Source: Lophius americanus (lineage: Eukaryota > Chordata > Actinopteri > Lophiiformes > Lophiidae). From it: 64,000 bases of DNA. The stretch lies in contig JBBDHG010000008.1 of NCBI GenBank assembly GCA_037951165.1, positions 5,215,501 to 5,279,500 of the forward strand, read 5' to 3'. Below are positions 12,401 through 25,200 of this stretch, piece by piece. The position numbers were made by a program, and so were the translations under genes. The stretch's first letter is position 1; each line of letters starts with the position of its first letter. The notes beneath the pieces were generated by a model. The model was given only the letters and a program-made list of their open reading frames with translations, was not told where the DNA came from and did not search any database.

Positions 12401-13202
12401 CCACCATAGAACCTGCTGAAGTTGATTCAGTCCACATGCTTAGGGAGTTTTATCCCATTAAGGCATGGAGAGGTCTGGACATTCCCATCTTCCTCAATGA
12501 TGATGATTCTCTGTTTGAAGAGAGCATCTTAGAAACCCTCTTCCAAGATAACTTTGCTCCTCCTCCATCCACTGGCCTCTCTTCCCCCTCTCCCCCAACC
12601 TCGCCTATGCGGGATATCTCCAGCCCAACATCCCCTCAAACCCCAGTGTGCTGGTGCCAACCCTCCCAGTTTGAAGGAACGGGCCACTTCTGTAGCGTCC
12701 ATTTGGCGCAATTTAACTCCATGGCTGGGTGCAGGGTGACTGTGGCTGCTGAGGCTGGGGCAAAGGTGGTAGGGGAGGGGCTAGTAGAGGAACCAATGGA
12801 GTTCGAGGTGGTGTCATCTCCTGTTTCCTCTTGCTCCACCATCCCAACTTCCCCTCCCCTCATCTTGACTGCCTCCCCAGGCCCCACCACCTCCAGACCT
12901 ATCGAATCGCCCACGCCCGCTGTGTCATGCACTCAGTCCCTCCTGGAGGAACTGGCCGTCCTGGAACCCATGTTTGGGGCAGGTGCCTCGATCACCCCTG
13001 GCTTAGGGCAACAACCTGAGTTGTATCAACTCCAGTGTCATCCATCTCCACAGTGCTTCCACAAAGGTAATAGTCTGCCCTTTTTATGTGTTTGGTCGTT
13101 GTCTTCTTCAGTCAATTAAAAAAATAAATTTCTGAAAACACATCACTAACTTCCTCTCTTTTTTGTCTTTCAGATGGGAGTGGAAGTGTTCCTCCGTTCT
13201 AA
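9409..13202 (+). CDS. npas4: neuronal PAS domain protein 4 (bHLH-PAS transcription factor), 8 coding exons
   Basis: Activity-induced nuclear transcription factor that, in vertebrates, pairs with ARNT/ARNT2 and controls synaptic genes. Coding exons with GT-AG borders and continuous phase: 9409-9583, 9922-10082, 10187-10289, 10378-10681, 10784-10893, 11028-11163, 11283-13066, 13174-13202. Together they give 2802 nt, 933 aa plus stop. Residues 1-53 form the short NPAS4-type bHLH, starting MYRSTKGASKARRDQIN with virtually no leader. PAS-A spans about 65-145 (ALPGFLMLLTGDGKLLYLSD, then HLGHSM), PAS-B with its PAC segment about 248-325 (YLGFD, SWYSLLHPQDLSHAS, then AEMVVRVQ). The long seventh exon encodes a Pro/Ser/Thr-rich activation region with a conserved acidic block at about 724-753 (LDIPIFLNDDDSLFEE). 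The last exon adds only nine residues. The protein is longer than human NPAS4 (802 aa) because this region is expanded. Identity is certain; which fish co-orthologue (a or b) is not. Confidence 0.97.
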
Positions 13203-14860
13203 AATAAGTCTGTGACTTACTTCATTAAGTATGGCATATTGTCATATTTTGTGGAGCCACTTTTACTGAAAAGTAAAAAATAATTTAATGTATAAATATA
13301 CATAATGTATATAAAACTTAAGGACTTTAACTCCTACATGTCTCATCAGAACAAAGATTGTCTTAATATTTTTGTTCAGTAATCTGTATACTATGACAAA
13401 ACTGGTGTAACATTTACATGGTGGTGCAACCTCATGGACCCATAACTGACTGGGTTTTGACTCCATGTGGTGTCTCTCAGCTTCTCTGTTACATGAGCTT
13501 CAGATACGATCAGGTAGAGAAATCTCTCTGAACTTTCAAGCGCTGTTTAACTTCAAGATGCGCATTTGTATTCACTTGTAGTGAAAAACTGTTGTGAACA
13601 AAAAACTTTTCTTGCTAGTTCACTAGAGAGATGGATTATAGCACTTTTGCCTGATATGCAGCAATGCAAACCCAAACTTCAAATGTATTGGAAGCCAAAT
13701 GTTTATAATCTTTTTTAAATCCGAGGCTGACCACTATCCATACATCAAATGGATAATTCTTCCTGATAAGAAGTCGTCAGAGCCAATAGAGCCATAATTT
13801 GATGGCATGCTTTCTTATGTCTGAAAGAAAGGTCAAAATTAATAATTAGTGATAAAATTAGAACCTTATATACTTTGAGCTTTGAGTTTGCTGCTTCCAA
13901 CTTACACCATTTTTTTCATCTCCATCTGAAACTTTGTGTATCAATGTGATGTGCAAACTAAAAAAGGAAAACCTTGATATCCTGGCATGTGAAGATTTCA
14001 AGAATGCTGAAGGTATCCATTGATTTACAACATGAGACACCAAGCCAGAATTTTTTTTGAATGATTAACGGAGCTTGGTCATGCCACAACTCCACCTTGT
14101 ACTGTACATTAGACTCTGAATGTGATCACTTCAGGTCCTCTGGCCTGATTGCAGTCGGCTGGATATTGTTGCAGCATCAATATTTGCAATGCTGGCAGCT
14201 TATAGCCCAAAACTTCCCTGAACTATTTATCATGTCTATTCAACATGGACATTTACATGGATGCTCCACTGGAGTGCAGTGTAGGGAGGCACAATTGACA
14301 ATGTGAATGAGCAATTCTTCTTTTTTGAGAGGGGTTAGAATACACAAGTTTTGTTTTAAAAAAATGAAACTAGGGATGGGATGCTTTTTCTATTCAGTTA
14401 CCAAGCGACACGGGTTGAGAATGGTACTATTCCCATGGTGTCGAAATGCTCACGTAGAGTTGTCTACGGTCAAGTAAAGGATTGATTCCTACGTTCTAGC
14501 TATTAAAGGCTAAGTTATTATACGTGTGTAAAATTACTATATTGTATGTGTGATATTTGAAAAAGATGTTAATGCATATGCATTATGTCTGTGGATGTAG
14601 GCATACAGTATATTCTTTTCAGAAAGGTTGTACACATTTGTACATTTGTATGAAACTGTTCTTGGTCTGTATATAAGAAAGAGATTTTTATTGAATAAGA
14701 TGGAATATATTCTAAACATCTAACTGCAGAATGGACATTGTGGATCAGTGTTCTATTGTGTTGCTTATAAGTGTATTTGGTTGTCATACGAATGCATTTA
14801 TATTAAAGTGCACTTAATGCAGCTGATGCATTTGTGTCGTCATATTCAAGCCTGTTGTTC
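13203..14860 (+). other. npas4 3' untranslated region and downstream sequence
   Basis: Follows the npas4 stop codon. NPAS4 transcripts normally have a 3' UTR, but no strong AATAAA is obvious in the first kilobase; ATTAAA variants occur near 14503 and 14802. The transcript end cannot be fixed from sequence. No other gene is seen. Confidence 0.4.
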
Positions 14861-14867
14861 CTTCCTC

Positions 14868-14907
14868 AACCTCATCATCGTCGTCATCATCATCATCATC
14901 ATCATCC
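14868..14907. repeat. (CAT)n microsatellite
   Basis: A tandem run of CAT/ATC units interrupted by CGTCGT. It generates spurious open frames on both strands (poly-Ile on plus, poly-Met on minus), which are not genes. Confidence 0.9.
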
Positions 14908-16084
14908 AACCATGCCTGCGTCTTTCCCTCCCACTCCTATGCACTCTCCTCCATTTCTTCCCCTGGAGCGAGATTCGCTCAGCAACAGCACTGACGCACA
15001 CACATGACGAGACAGAATGAGACACTATCTGACTCACACTGACGCACACTCTTTGGCATCAAGGTTTTTGCGTACGCATGTGCACAAAGGCCTCCCACTT
15101 ATGATGATGCTCACACACAGATTAGTAGGAATATGACCCCCCATACTACGCCCCCAACACACGCAACACCATCCCTCTTTGCCAATCACAGTAGCCAGTA
15201 TTCATTTGGTATACCTGCGACTCCATCTCCCCATACTCTCTGTGTGAAACTCCATATATAGGCATTCCTGCTCAGACAGCTTCTCTTCCATTCTCAGCCT
15301 CCATTCAGGAGGATCAGAGAGGGGAGGGCTCGAAGAAGGGGGGAGAACAAAGGGGTAGTAAGGAGAGACTAAAATTAGAGGTACAGTAAAGAGGGATGTG
15401 GGACAAAACGATGTTCTTTTATTATAGGATGGAAGGGAGAATAGACTCAAAATCAGAGAAAATAATACATGGATAACTAATTTTCTGTAAATCATGTTAG
15501 ATCCAACACCAAATGTGTTTTTATTGAGACATGATTTTTTTCCCCAGATCTCTTTTACTGTAATGTATACAATTCATAAAACTAAAATGGGCAAATGAAT
15601 ACTTAAAGATGTAAAGACAGAACGGTGCATTTTGTTCTATCACTGGCTGCTACAGTGTCTGTTGCAAGTGTTGATGAGCAGAGGAGGGAATAGTAGCTAA
15701 CTGCTGCTATCTTCTGGTAAAGACAAGTACAGCATCAAAGAAGATGACATTGTATGAGTGAGAAGACATATTCTGAAAAAAGAAATGATCTGGAAGGATA
15801 TAGTGTTATATTTGATGTTTGCTGGATGAAATAATATTAAAGGTGTAATGAAGATGAAATTACACTTTAAAAAGCCTACAGGTGGAGTAGGGCTGGGGCT
15901 GGGGATATGGTTATTAATAGCAATTCCGTAAAGATAGGATTAAATTGACTTAAATAAATATACTGTATATACATGCACATGAGCTTAGACTGTATTGGTC
16001 CACAGCGCCTTTCAACACGCCCTTTTTTTATATTTCCAGAAAAAGTTATACATTTGTAGCAAACAAATAGTATTTATCTTTTCC

Positions 16085-16280
16085 TTGGCAGCACAGTGGC
16101 ATGGTGGTTAACACTGTTCTGGGTTTAAATACCATTGGATCCTTTCCACAAGTCATTTTCATGTCCTACCCTCTCTCAAGTTCCTCCGATATTCTTGTCC
16201 AGTCCAGTTGTACCTGCGCTCTCACCCAATGTCAGCCAGGACAGGCTCTTGCCGCCCTCTGACCCTGCGAGTATAAGTGA
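16085..16280 (-). repeat. dispersed fish repeat, copy 3 (minus)
   Basis: Inverse orientation of the 6361 family. It begins with the 'gcacagtggcatggtggtta' block and ends with 'aatgtcagccaggacaggct' and 'gaccctgcgagtataagtga'. The middle is diverged. Confidence 0.65.
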
Positions 16281-16654
16281 TTGCGGTAAATGGACACATG
16301 GAAGCCATCTTTGCTAGTCTTTGCTATTTATTCAGTCATTCATTACTGACAGTTGCAGGTTGCTTGACAGCTGGAAACAAACTGGAGGTAAAGCGGGAGG
16401 ACAGGGAAACTGGGGCTCGATCTATAAACCTTGTGAATAATGGAGACCTCTTCTACCTTCTGAGTTGCAGTAGGTCCAAATAAGTATAATGAAAGATATC
16501 CAGGTAAGAGCATCTTTCAGAATTTACACAGAAAGACAATTGTGGATTTTACTTTCTGTCACCCATTGAAGTCAATTTAGTCAAAGATTTCTTCCTGAAG
16601 AAAAAGAACAATCACAAGTAACATTAAGGTTTTGAATGTACAGGGGTGCGTTAG

Positions 16655-16960
16655 TATTTCTGTCGTCCACCAAAGAAGATATGTTTGGTATTGGTTTGTC
16701 TGACTGTTAACAGGATTATGTGTGACGTTATGAATGGATTTTCATGAATTCCCTTGGAGTTTGTGTATCGCACAAGGGATAACGCATAACATTTTTGTGG
16801 CGAACCGGGCCATCATCTGGATCCAGTGTGGGATAGGGCCAGTCACAAGATTTTTTATTTTATCATCATGGATAATGCCCAAGATGCCTGGACCAAAATT
16901 ACACATTACCCTTAAGATATTTAGGTTAGGTTTAGACTCATGTTGAATTTAGTACTGTGA
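16655..16960 (+). repeat. second type of dispersed fish repeat
   Basis: Shows the pattern 'caccaaagaagatatgtttg', 'ggtttgtctgactgttaac', 'tatgaatggattttcatgaa' and 'catctggatcc'. I recognise this as a common non-coding interspersed repeat of fish genomes. It has no visible coding content and its superfamily is not assigned. Confidence 0.55.
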
Positions 16961-17749
16961 TAGGGATACTGTCAATCACATGCAGGAAATCACATGCACA
17001 AATAGTCAGACTGAAGCTAGAGCCATTGACCGGTTTTCCAAGCAGGAGTAATTCTAACATCGGACCTTCAGGGGGGGCTCAGCTCCCATGCAATTCAAAT
17101 TCTATTGTAAGTTCATTTTTCTCCAGTTAAAACAGTTTTCATTTTTACCATTTTACCAATCATGACCTCGTTATTCGTTCACTTTCTCTTTGCGTTCCCT
17201 TTTTCATATTTTCTCCCCCTTCGCAATAACAATCACACCCAAGCATTCTATGCAGCAAAAAAATAGATATGTGATATGATAATAAATTAAGTTTATGACA
17301 TAAATAAACGTTGGGGTTGGGAAGAATCTAAATGTAACTCTCTCACCATCTCTCTATTCTCTTCCCTTCCTCTTGGTTCTGTCAATCGAAAAGGCAAGGG
17401 AAAAACCACATAAGGAGGGCACTCCGCCACCAATCAACTCCAACAATCATTTCAGTAACATTAAACATTAATCCAAAATTACAACATTACATGTGCTCAA
17501 TCCAAATGGCTTGACTCAGAGTTTTGTAAGTGTTGAAAAAAAAGTGGGGAAAAAAATGAGTAATCTATATATCTGGAAGTACTTGATCATTTGATGGTTC
17601 TTTATTTCTTTGGCCCTTGCACCACTAACTTTATAATCACTTTGTGTTTCAAGCAATTTAATTGCCAGAAAAAGTCCTAACTTGCAAGCCATCCCTCACT
17701 CCATATCCACCCCAAAAAATGTTGCAAAAGTAGAATTTTATTGTCAGTG

Positions 17750-17948
17750 ACCGTACCATTCATTACCCATAACTCATGTATGTGTCGACCTTATGATGAA
17801 CTTGTGACTCGTCCAAGGTGTACCCCCTGTCATTCACTACTATTAAAGAAAGGAAGAAGGATGGACAATTTCTTCAAAATGATGAACAGCTTTGTTGAGT
17901 TCAATAGATTCTGAGGCATCTAATAGAGCTGTTGATTATTCAATCAAA
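17750..17948 (+). repeat. 200-bp direct duplication, copy A
   Basis: Runs from 'gaccgtaccattcattaccc' to 'gctgttgattattcaatc'. It is matched almost base for base by 20805-21003 in the same orientation, with a handful of substitutions and small indels. Its centre contains a short minus-strand piece of the dispersed repeat family seen at 6361. Confidence 0.85.
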
Positions 17949-19071
17949 TTATATTTATTTGTGGAGTAGTTTGTTTTTGGACAATTTCCCCATTCTTCTA
18001 CCAAGTTTCATGGTAATCAATCAAGTAGTTAATGCAAAAACAGTTGATTATCTCCCATTGAGAAAACTATATTACAAAATCCACCTCTCAATCTAATCCT
18101 TCAGTGTCTCTTTTCAGCTACATACATGTTTAAAGAAAATCTGTCAAGTAACTATTGTGTAATCCTGCTAACAGTGCAACAGGGAAGTCTTCCAGGGTGG
18201 AACTTAAATCACTAGCTAAACACTTTCCTAAATTAATATTAAGTTGTTTTCTGGCAATGCAGTCAAGCCAAATCAAAAGTTTACGCTTACCTGCCACTGG
18301 CTGTTTGGCCCAGAGACAGAAGTGTATCCATCAATGGAAAAGCAACAATTGTATCGGGAATTCCGCAACCAGAATCTTTACTGCCGCTGAACTTGAAATA
18401 AAGTTTGAATTCTAAGTGCCCATACGGTGTAATATCAGTTTAAATAATTTATTTTCATAGTTTGACTCAAAATTAACAAAGATTTCGAGACAGAAAAATG
18501 GCCAATTCTCACATTTGACATGATGATGATGTTGATATGTTTGCTTGATAAATTACTCAAATCGTTCTAAAAGTAGTTTAGGACTTTTTTGTTTATGTGT
18601 TAATTTCTTTATCACTCTTTCACTTGTGCTTTATGAGACCAACTACATTACATGTACAAAAACAAAAAACACAGATTTCCAATTAAAACCCATAAAAGAT
18701 ATGTCAAGAATATTTGTGATGTCTGCAATAACTCATGTGAGGAATGCAGGAGCTCTCAGAGAAGTGTCATGAGTGCAAAAAAAACCCATCTGCACAACCT
18801 GAGAAAATGCCAAATGGCTTCCAGAAGTTTTAATAATAGATAACATCAAAGAGACTGCATGTAGAAATGCTTCCAAGACATAGCAGTTAGTTTCATTAGC
18901 TCAGCTAAGACAATAATGAAAGTTTAAGGATCATAATTATATTTTCTAATTTGAGTAGAGGTTGAAGTAAAATCTTTTAAATCCTCCTAAAATATTCAAC
19001 AAATTGACTGTGAAGGAAAATCTTGATACCTGATGTAAATAAGGACACAAAAAAGAAAGATCACATAAGAG

Positions 19072-19144
19072 TTTATTAAAATTGAACACACACACAGACA
19101 TAAACATTAACAGTGTTTTTGTATGAAGAGAGTTCATGTTTATT
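19072..19144 (-). terminator. mrpl11: mrpl11 polyadenylation signals
   Basis: On the minus strand AATAAA occurs at 19144-19139 and again at 19077-19072, about 18 and 85 bases after the mrpl11 stop codon. The second is better placed for cleavage and would give a 3' UTR of roughly 100-110 bases, short as is usual for ribosomal-protein genes. Confidence 0.55.
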
Positions 19145-19161
19145 GAATGTTTTGCAGGTCT

Positions 19162-19276
19162 TCATTTCTTCTTACCCGCCAAAGCTTCAGCTGCAGCAGC
19201 TGCAGCAGCTTCTGCATCAGCTTTCAGCTTTTCCTCTCTCTGCTCCAAGAAGATTTTGTACTCATCAGCTGAGAGA
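19162..19276 (-). CDS. mrpl11: mrpl11 coding exon 5
   Basis: Encodes DLSADEYKIFLEQREEKLKA, an Ala-rich helix and the C-terminal GKKK before TGA. It corresponds to the human KDLSSEEL... tail. The acceptor is CTTCTTCAG|TCTCTC. The Ala-rich stretch arises from an imperfect GCT/GCA triplet run and yields a spurious Ala/Ser-rich frame on the plus strand. Confidence 0.95.
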
Positions 19277-22200
19277 CTGAAGAAGGGGAGGGAGAAGCAG
19301 AGGGAACAATTTCATGTTGTTACACCGATCTCTGAATATCTGTTACAGTAAATCCTCCAGTAAACCTACACACCGTTAAACCCTTTAAATGATAAAATGT
19401 CCGGATTGGCATTTTCTCAAAGTCCTGCATCATTTTCTAGTTTGGTGACGTATTGTTAACACGGGTGACACAAAACTTATTAACATTTGTTCATTAGAGA
19501 TGGTAATATTAAATAGAGATTTCTACTAGTTATCTGAAAGTCTCTCAGCTGTATTAATGCTCAATACACAAATAAAACGAAACACTTCGACTAAATCCCA
19601 CATCGGATCCAAATGAGGGAATTACTCAAGTTGAAATTTTTTATTGATACACTGTGTGCCTGTTGAGAACAAAATAAATTAAGAATGTTCAAATAGAAAC
19701 TTAACGATTAACCCATTGATGGCCGGATTTTAAATCACACCAAAAAAGATGGAATCATAAATCAAAGAGAAAAATTGAAATCACAGGCTGATTCAACTGG
19801 CATGAATTACATCCCAACTCATAATGTGACTCAGTAGTGAGTTTGACCCCACATGCTTGAAAGCTCTCCTGACAATGTATGGGAATGCTGCTGATGAAAC
19901 GGTGGATGGATTCCTGGGGGATTTCTTCCCTGACCTGAATTAGAGCATCAGTGAGGTTCTGGACTGTCTCGTACTACTTGACAGCACTGGATGCACCGAT
20001 ACATTATGTCCGAGACTTGTCTTGGATTAGGAGGAACACTGTGTCCACTGCACCAGCATACTGTCTGACAGCGGGTGTGATGATTTCATCCTGGTAACCA
20101 ACAGCAGTCAGGGTACCGTTGGCTAGAACTCTGAGAACACACGTGCACAGAGACATCAAAGGGGGATTGAGCACCTGCCCTTTTTATTCCTGGAGATAGT
20201 TCCCTATTCCTGGTGTGTTTATATATACACTCCTCTTTGCACACAGTCTCCCTGTCAAACAAATATATTCATTAAATAACAAATTTAAATATAATGTCGT
20301 ATATTAGACTTTTGTCAATTTCTGATGCTGTCTGTACCCTCCCTCCCTCAACGCCACCTGCAGCGTGTTGAGCCCAGCGTCATCGGCAGTCACCCAAGGT
20401 ATGCGAAAAGATACTAAAATATTGATACCTCCGATTGCTACCTTTCTCTTCTAAAATTGATTTCATATTAAAATATCTATATTTGCACTCTGTAACATGT
20501 TGCAAAAGTGTCATTTTATCGTCAGCACGAACTCGCTCGAAAGTAATGACTATCACCAGACTCTGTGACTCTTAGAACGTCACATTTTCTATGCAATCAG
20601 TTTCAAATTTGTTTTTGGGCGTATTCTTTTGCTACAGCGTAGGCTGAATGCCGTTCTTTCTAATATACTGCCTGTCAAGCGGTTATTTTCAGAAAATTTA
20701 AAAATGTAAGCTTATCGGAGAAATGGGACGGTCAGTACTGACCCTCGTGACCCTTGTGTGGAAAACGGTCTTCCAATGGTGCTGAAAGGCAGCAGTGTCC
20801 TATATGACCGTACCATTCATTACCCATAACTCATTTGTGTGTCGGCCTTATGATGAACTTGTGACTCGTCCACGGTGCACCCCGTGTCATTCACTACTTT
20901 TAAAGAAAGGAAGAAGGATGGACAATTTCTTCAAATGATGAACAGCTTTGTTGAATTCAATAGATTCTGATGCATCTAATAAAGCTGTTGATTATTCAAT
21001 CAATCAAATTTTATCTATTCAATGTTCTTCAATTCGCTTTACAGGAGAATGACAACCAAAGAGAAAAAGTAAAATGAGGTAATAGCAATCGTATAAAAAA
21101 ACTGCTAAGATGAATTTGGAGAACATCGCACGCAGGGAAAAATTAGAAGTAGAATATAGACAATAAAATCCAAATTCAAGATAATGAAAATGAGCATCCT
21201 TAGACTACTACTAACAAAATAATAACATTAAGATCATAAATTACAATAAATAAAATGCTTATAGATGGTAAAATATAAATTCATTAATTTTAAAAATCCG
21301 GAGGAAACATAACAAAATGAAGTAAATATATATATATATATATATGGAATTCTATAGTTATAAGACACTACATAAAAATTGACTAAATAAGTGAGTTTTC
21401 AGTTTACGCCTAAAAATATCTACATTTTCAGCTCCTCTGGAAGTTTGTTTCAGCAACTCGTAGCAGAGTGGCTGAAAGCTGCATCACCAAACATTTGGTT
21501 TTAGTTGATGGGACAACTTTAAAAAAAGAAGCAGAGGCTCTAGAAGGTCGTTCTGGTTTGTAAACTGTGATCCTGTCTCTAAAACAGTCAGTTGCAATTC
21601 CATGTAGTGCTATATAAACTACAGAAAGAATTTTAAAATCAATACAAAAACTAACAGGTACCCAGAGTCATGACTTTGAAACAGGTGTAATGTGTGCTCT
21701 CCTGGTGGTCCTCGTCAACCCTGGTGCTGCATAATTTTGAATTAACTGCAGCTGTTGTATTGTGTTATCTGGAATATCAGAAATGAGAGTGTTACACTCA
21801 TCTTACCTGCTGATGATAAACGTGTGCATCAGTCTCTGTGTTGCTCAGGGAGAAAAACAGCTTCACCGTGGAAATGTTTTTTGAATTATAAAATGTGTAT
21901 TTTGTTATTTTGACATTTGCGTACTTCAGATAGTTGATGCCATTGATTGTGGTGTGAATGAGGTCCAGATTCAGTGCCAGTATACCTTTGGGCTTGTATG
22001 TGTATGCCCAGAGGCTAACATTGAGTCTGTTAGGAAACCCCGTTAAATCCTGCTACTTACATCTACTGGTGTTTTTGCTTTCTTGGTGGCAGTGGGGATA
22101 AATGTGACTGGTTGTTGAGTTTCTATTAGCTAGTAATGAGTTATTTGTGATAATGCAATATCTATTTGTGATACAGCATTATGTCATTCTGCGCAGTAGT

Positions 22201-25200
22201 GCTACATCCTTGATGGTTTCAGTGCGCTTCTTTGCATCAGTGTAACCCTCACTTGTGTTGAGCATCTCTTTAACCACTATTCCACGAGACAAACAGCCGC
22301 AGCAGTGCAGGGGCATAATGCCCAATGTCCATGACCAACACTAAAGTAGGTAGAAATGACCTACTTTATTTCCCTTTTTTGAGCAACTCCAGCTTTTGTA
22401 CAAAGTAATGATGTTGGTTCGACTTTGTTTTACCTGGTATGGGATCAGAAAGAAAATCCGTAGTATGGCAAACCATTCATTTCTGTAAGCAAGGTTGCAG
22501 CTGTACAGGAGTAAGGAAAGAAACAAGGGAAGACAGAGAGAAAAGATCTAACAAGTTCTTAACGCAAAGAAAGATACGAAGCACAAAGGAAATTAGTAAC
22601 AAAATAAGTTGATAACAAATGAGGAACTCGATTGGAAATATTTTATTTAAGGAACCTTTGTAATGTTTTAACCTAAGTTGTTGTATTTTTGCATTTTCTC
22701 ACTAAAATTTTTTGCAGGGATTTTTCCGTATCTACAGTAAAATGAACCGAATGAGTAGGAGAGGAGCGTGGAATGCACTAAGCCCTGTTGTTTGAACTAA
22801 ACATTGGCCTTTGTAGCCTGGAATGAGGTTGTTTTGCTTATTTATGTAGAAACAGCCCTTTTCAGTTTTGAATGAAATAGTTTTATTTATTTTGAAGTGT
22901 TGTTTATTTCAATACCACCAAAATAATTAAAAGGATTAATTTTCATGCACGAAAATAATCAAATTATTATTGCTATTTTTTGAAAATTCTTACTTTGCTG
23001 TGTCCCTCTCCCTGGTGCAGTCAGTTATTTTACATAAATACTAACTAATAGCGTAGAAAACATGCCCATTGTGGCATAGTTTCATTTGCTGTTGCCTGCT
23101 CTGTGTTTACTAGTGAATACTAAAAAAGACCATCGTCTCTGTGTGAATTGATTATTTTGTAGAAATCTGTTGAGTATTAAAATATTGCATGAGTTTAAGG
23201 GCCTTATAATCAATTGGTAAGTAAGTCCGAAATTTGCTACTATATTAACTTTTTGTTTTAAAACATTTAATAAATAATTGCCCTTTTTTTCTAATGATAC
23301 CCTTCCTCCAAAAAATGTCTGCACGGCCCTTCGCAAGATCTGTGAGACCCACCAAGGATGCGGCTCCCTAGACCATCACTGACCCACCACCAAACCGGTC
23401 GGCTAAATGATGTTGAAGGCAGAACGTTCACCACGGCATCTCTAGACTCTTTCACGAATGCTACATGAGCTTAATCTGAACCTGCTCTCTCAAGTGAACT
23501 GGAGAACCAATGGTGAACCTGCCAATTCTGGTGTTTTCTGGTGAATGCCAATGGAACTGAACTGAGCATGGCTGTGAGCACAGGTCCCACTAGATAATGC
23601 CATACCCTCATGCCACCCTCATGTGCAGCGAAGTAGGTGGAACTGATTCACAATCACCTACACTTCCAAGACAGAATGATATCCCAGAAGTTTGACTGAC
23701 TCTGTGTTTTTACTGGGGTGATTAAGTGTTACCTTAATTTTTCTGAGCAGAATAGTTGTTGGTGTAAATCCCCCCAACTCCAAATACCGTGGACCTTTTT
23801 TTAAACTCACCAACATGCACAAGTGTTCAAAACTATCCAGGGGAAATACAGTGTAAGAGGCAGAGATACTTATTTCTCCATGGATATTACTCAGTAACTC
23901 ATAATGCTCTGCAGGAACAAGACATGATGAATGTTAGAATAAATAAACTGAAGTTTCAATTGCTGCAGCGGGCGGAGAGAACGTGATGTGCAAGAAAGCA
24001 AAACTACAACAGATCATGGTAAAAAAGAAAGTCAATGATGTTCATGCAATGAATGATAAATATCAGATAGCATAAAAGTCAGCACAGGGGTCAAGTCAAG
24101 GTTAAAATGTTTTTCTCCCCACTGACAATCAAGTAAGGATGGATGGGAATATGAGTAAAAGATATTTAGAGCATTCTCCTACAAACTCATGATTTACCAT
24201 CAACATTTAAGTCCCAAATAAGTTAAGTAAAGAAGGACTTTCCATGTGCCTAATGTTAGATGGGGATACTATTTCAGTCTCAAACAATAGGATCATTAGT
24301 TCCTGCAGTTGATGTTGATCTGGATAAATGTTCAGACTGAACCCAGACTGTTACAATATAAAGCCAGAACCAATAGTGCTGTGCCTTAAAAATAAATGGA
24401 TGTGGAAGTATGTGTATCTATTACTCACAATGAACCACCTGGTCAAATACCAGCTTCAAAGTTATTGATAACCAGGGTAATTAATACATTTTAACTAAGA
24501 GGGAACAGTCTTAAATTATAGAGTGTAAGGTTGAACAGTTCAACCCTAAAAAAATGTTCAAATTATCACCAAGTGCTGTAACTCACACAGCCATGAGACT
24601 GTCCAGCAGGTCCCAGAGGGAGCAGGTGCATGATGCAGAGCAGGGTAACGAGGTGCAGCAGTTAAATGTCGGTGCAGTGACGCAGGTCCAGTGCGCTGAG
24701 AATCCGACCCACAGGTAGTGCTTATCAACATTAACACTATAAATTGAAACTGTTTTCAGCTGAAAGTTCCTCACAATGCTTGTAGCGAAAATGTCCACGT
24801 TCGAAAGTCCAAGACACATGTTTACACTTAATGAAAGCAAAAAACGGGTCCAACTGAGTGACTAGAAGGCAAAATACATGACTTTTAGCAGCAAAAGTAA
24901 TACTTGTACGGGTAATGTAAAGTATTTTAGTCTGCAAGTATCGTCCACCTCGATGTTGAACTCTGTTCCTTCCAGCACATCAATCACACTTCTCCTCCTA
25001 CAAATGTGGATGGGAAAACAAACCCCATGTCGATCTACCATCTCTTTTTGTTTTCACACCCTGACAGTCATCTAATAGATAACATTACTCAAAGTAAACC
25101 AAAAATATATGGGCTTGGTAAACAGGAAAATGGACAAACAAAACAATAAAGCAAAGGATCATGGTATATGTAGTCTTCTGATTAATTTACCTATATCTTT

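Noticed and set aside
11364..12932. Several 60-136-codon frames on both strands inside npas4 exon 7
   Set aside because: Shadows of the C-rich, Pro/Ser/Thr-coding NPAS4 activation region, which has the conserved protein in the main frame.
14748..15049. Frames with poly-Ile / poly-Met runs
   Set aside because: Produced by the (CAT)n microsatellite.
19136..19351. Plus-strand Ala/Ser-rich 71-codon frame
   Set aside because: Antisense shadow of mrpl11 exon 5 (Ala-rich tail).
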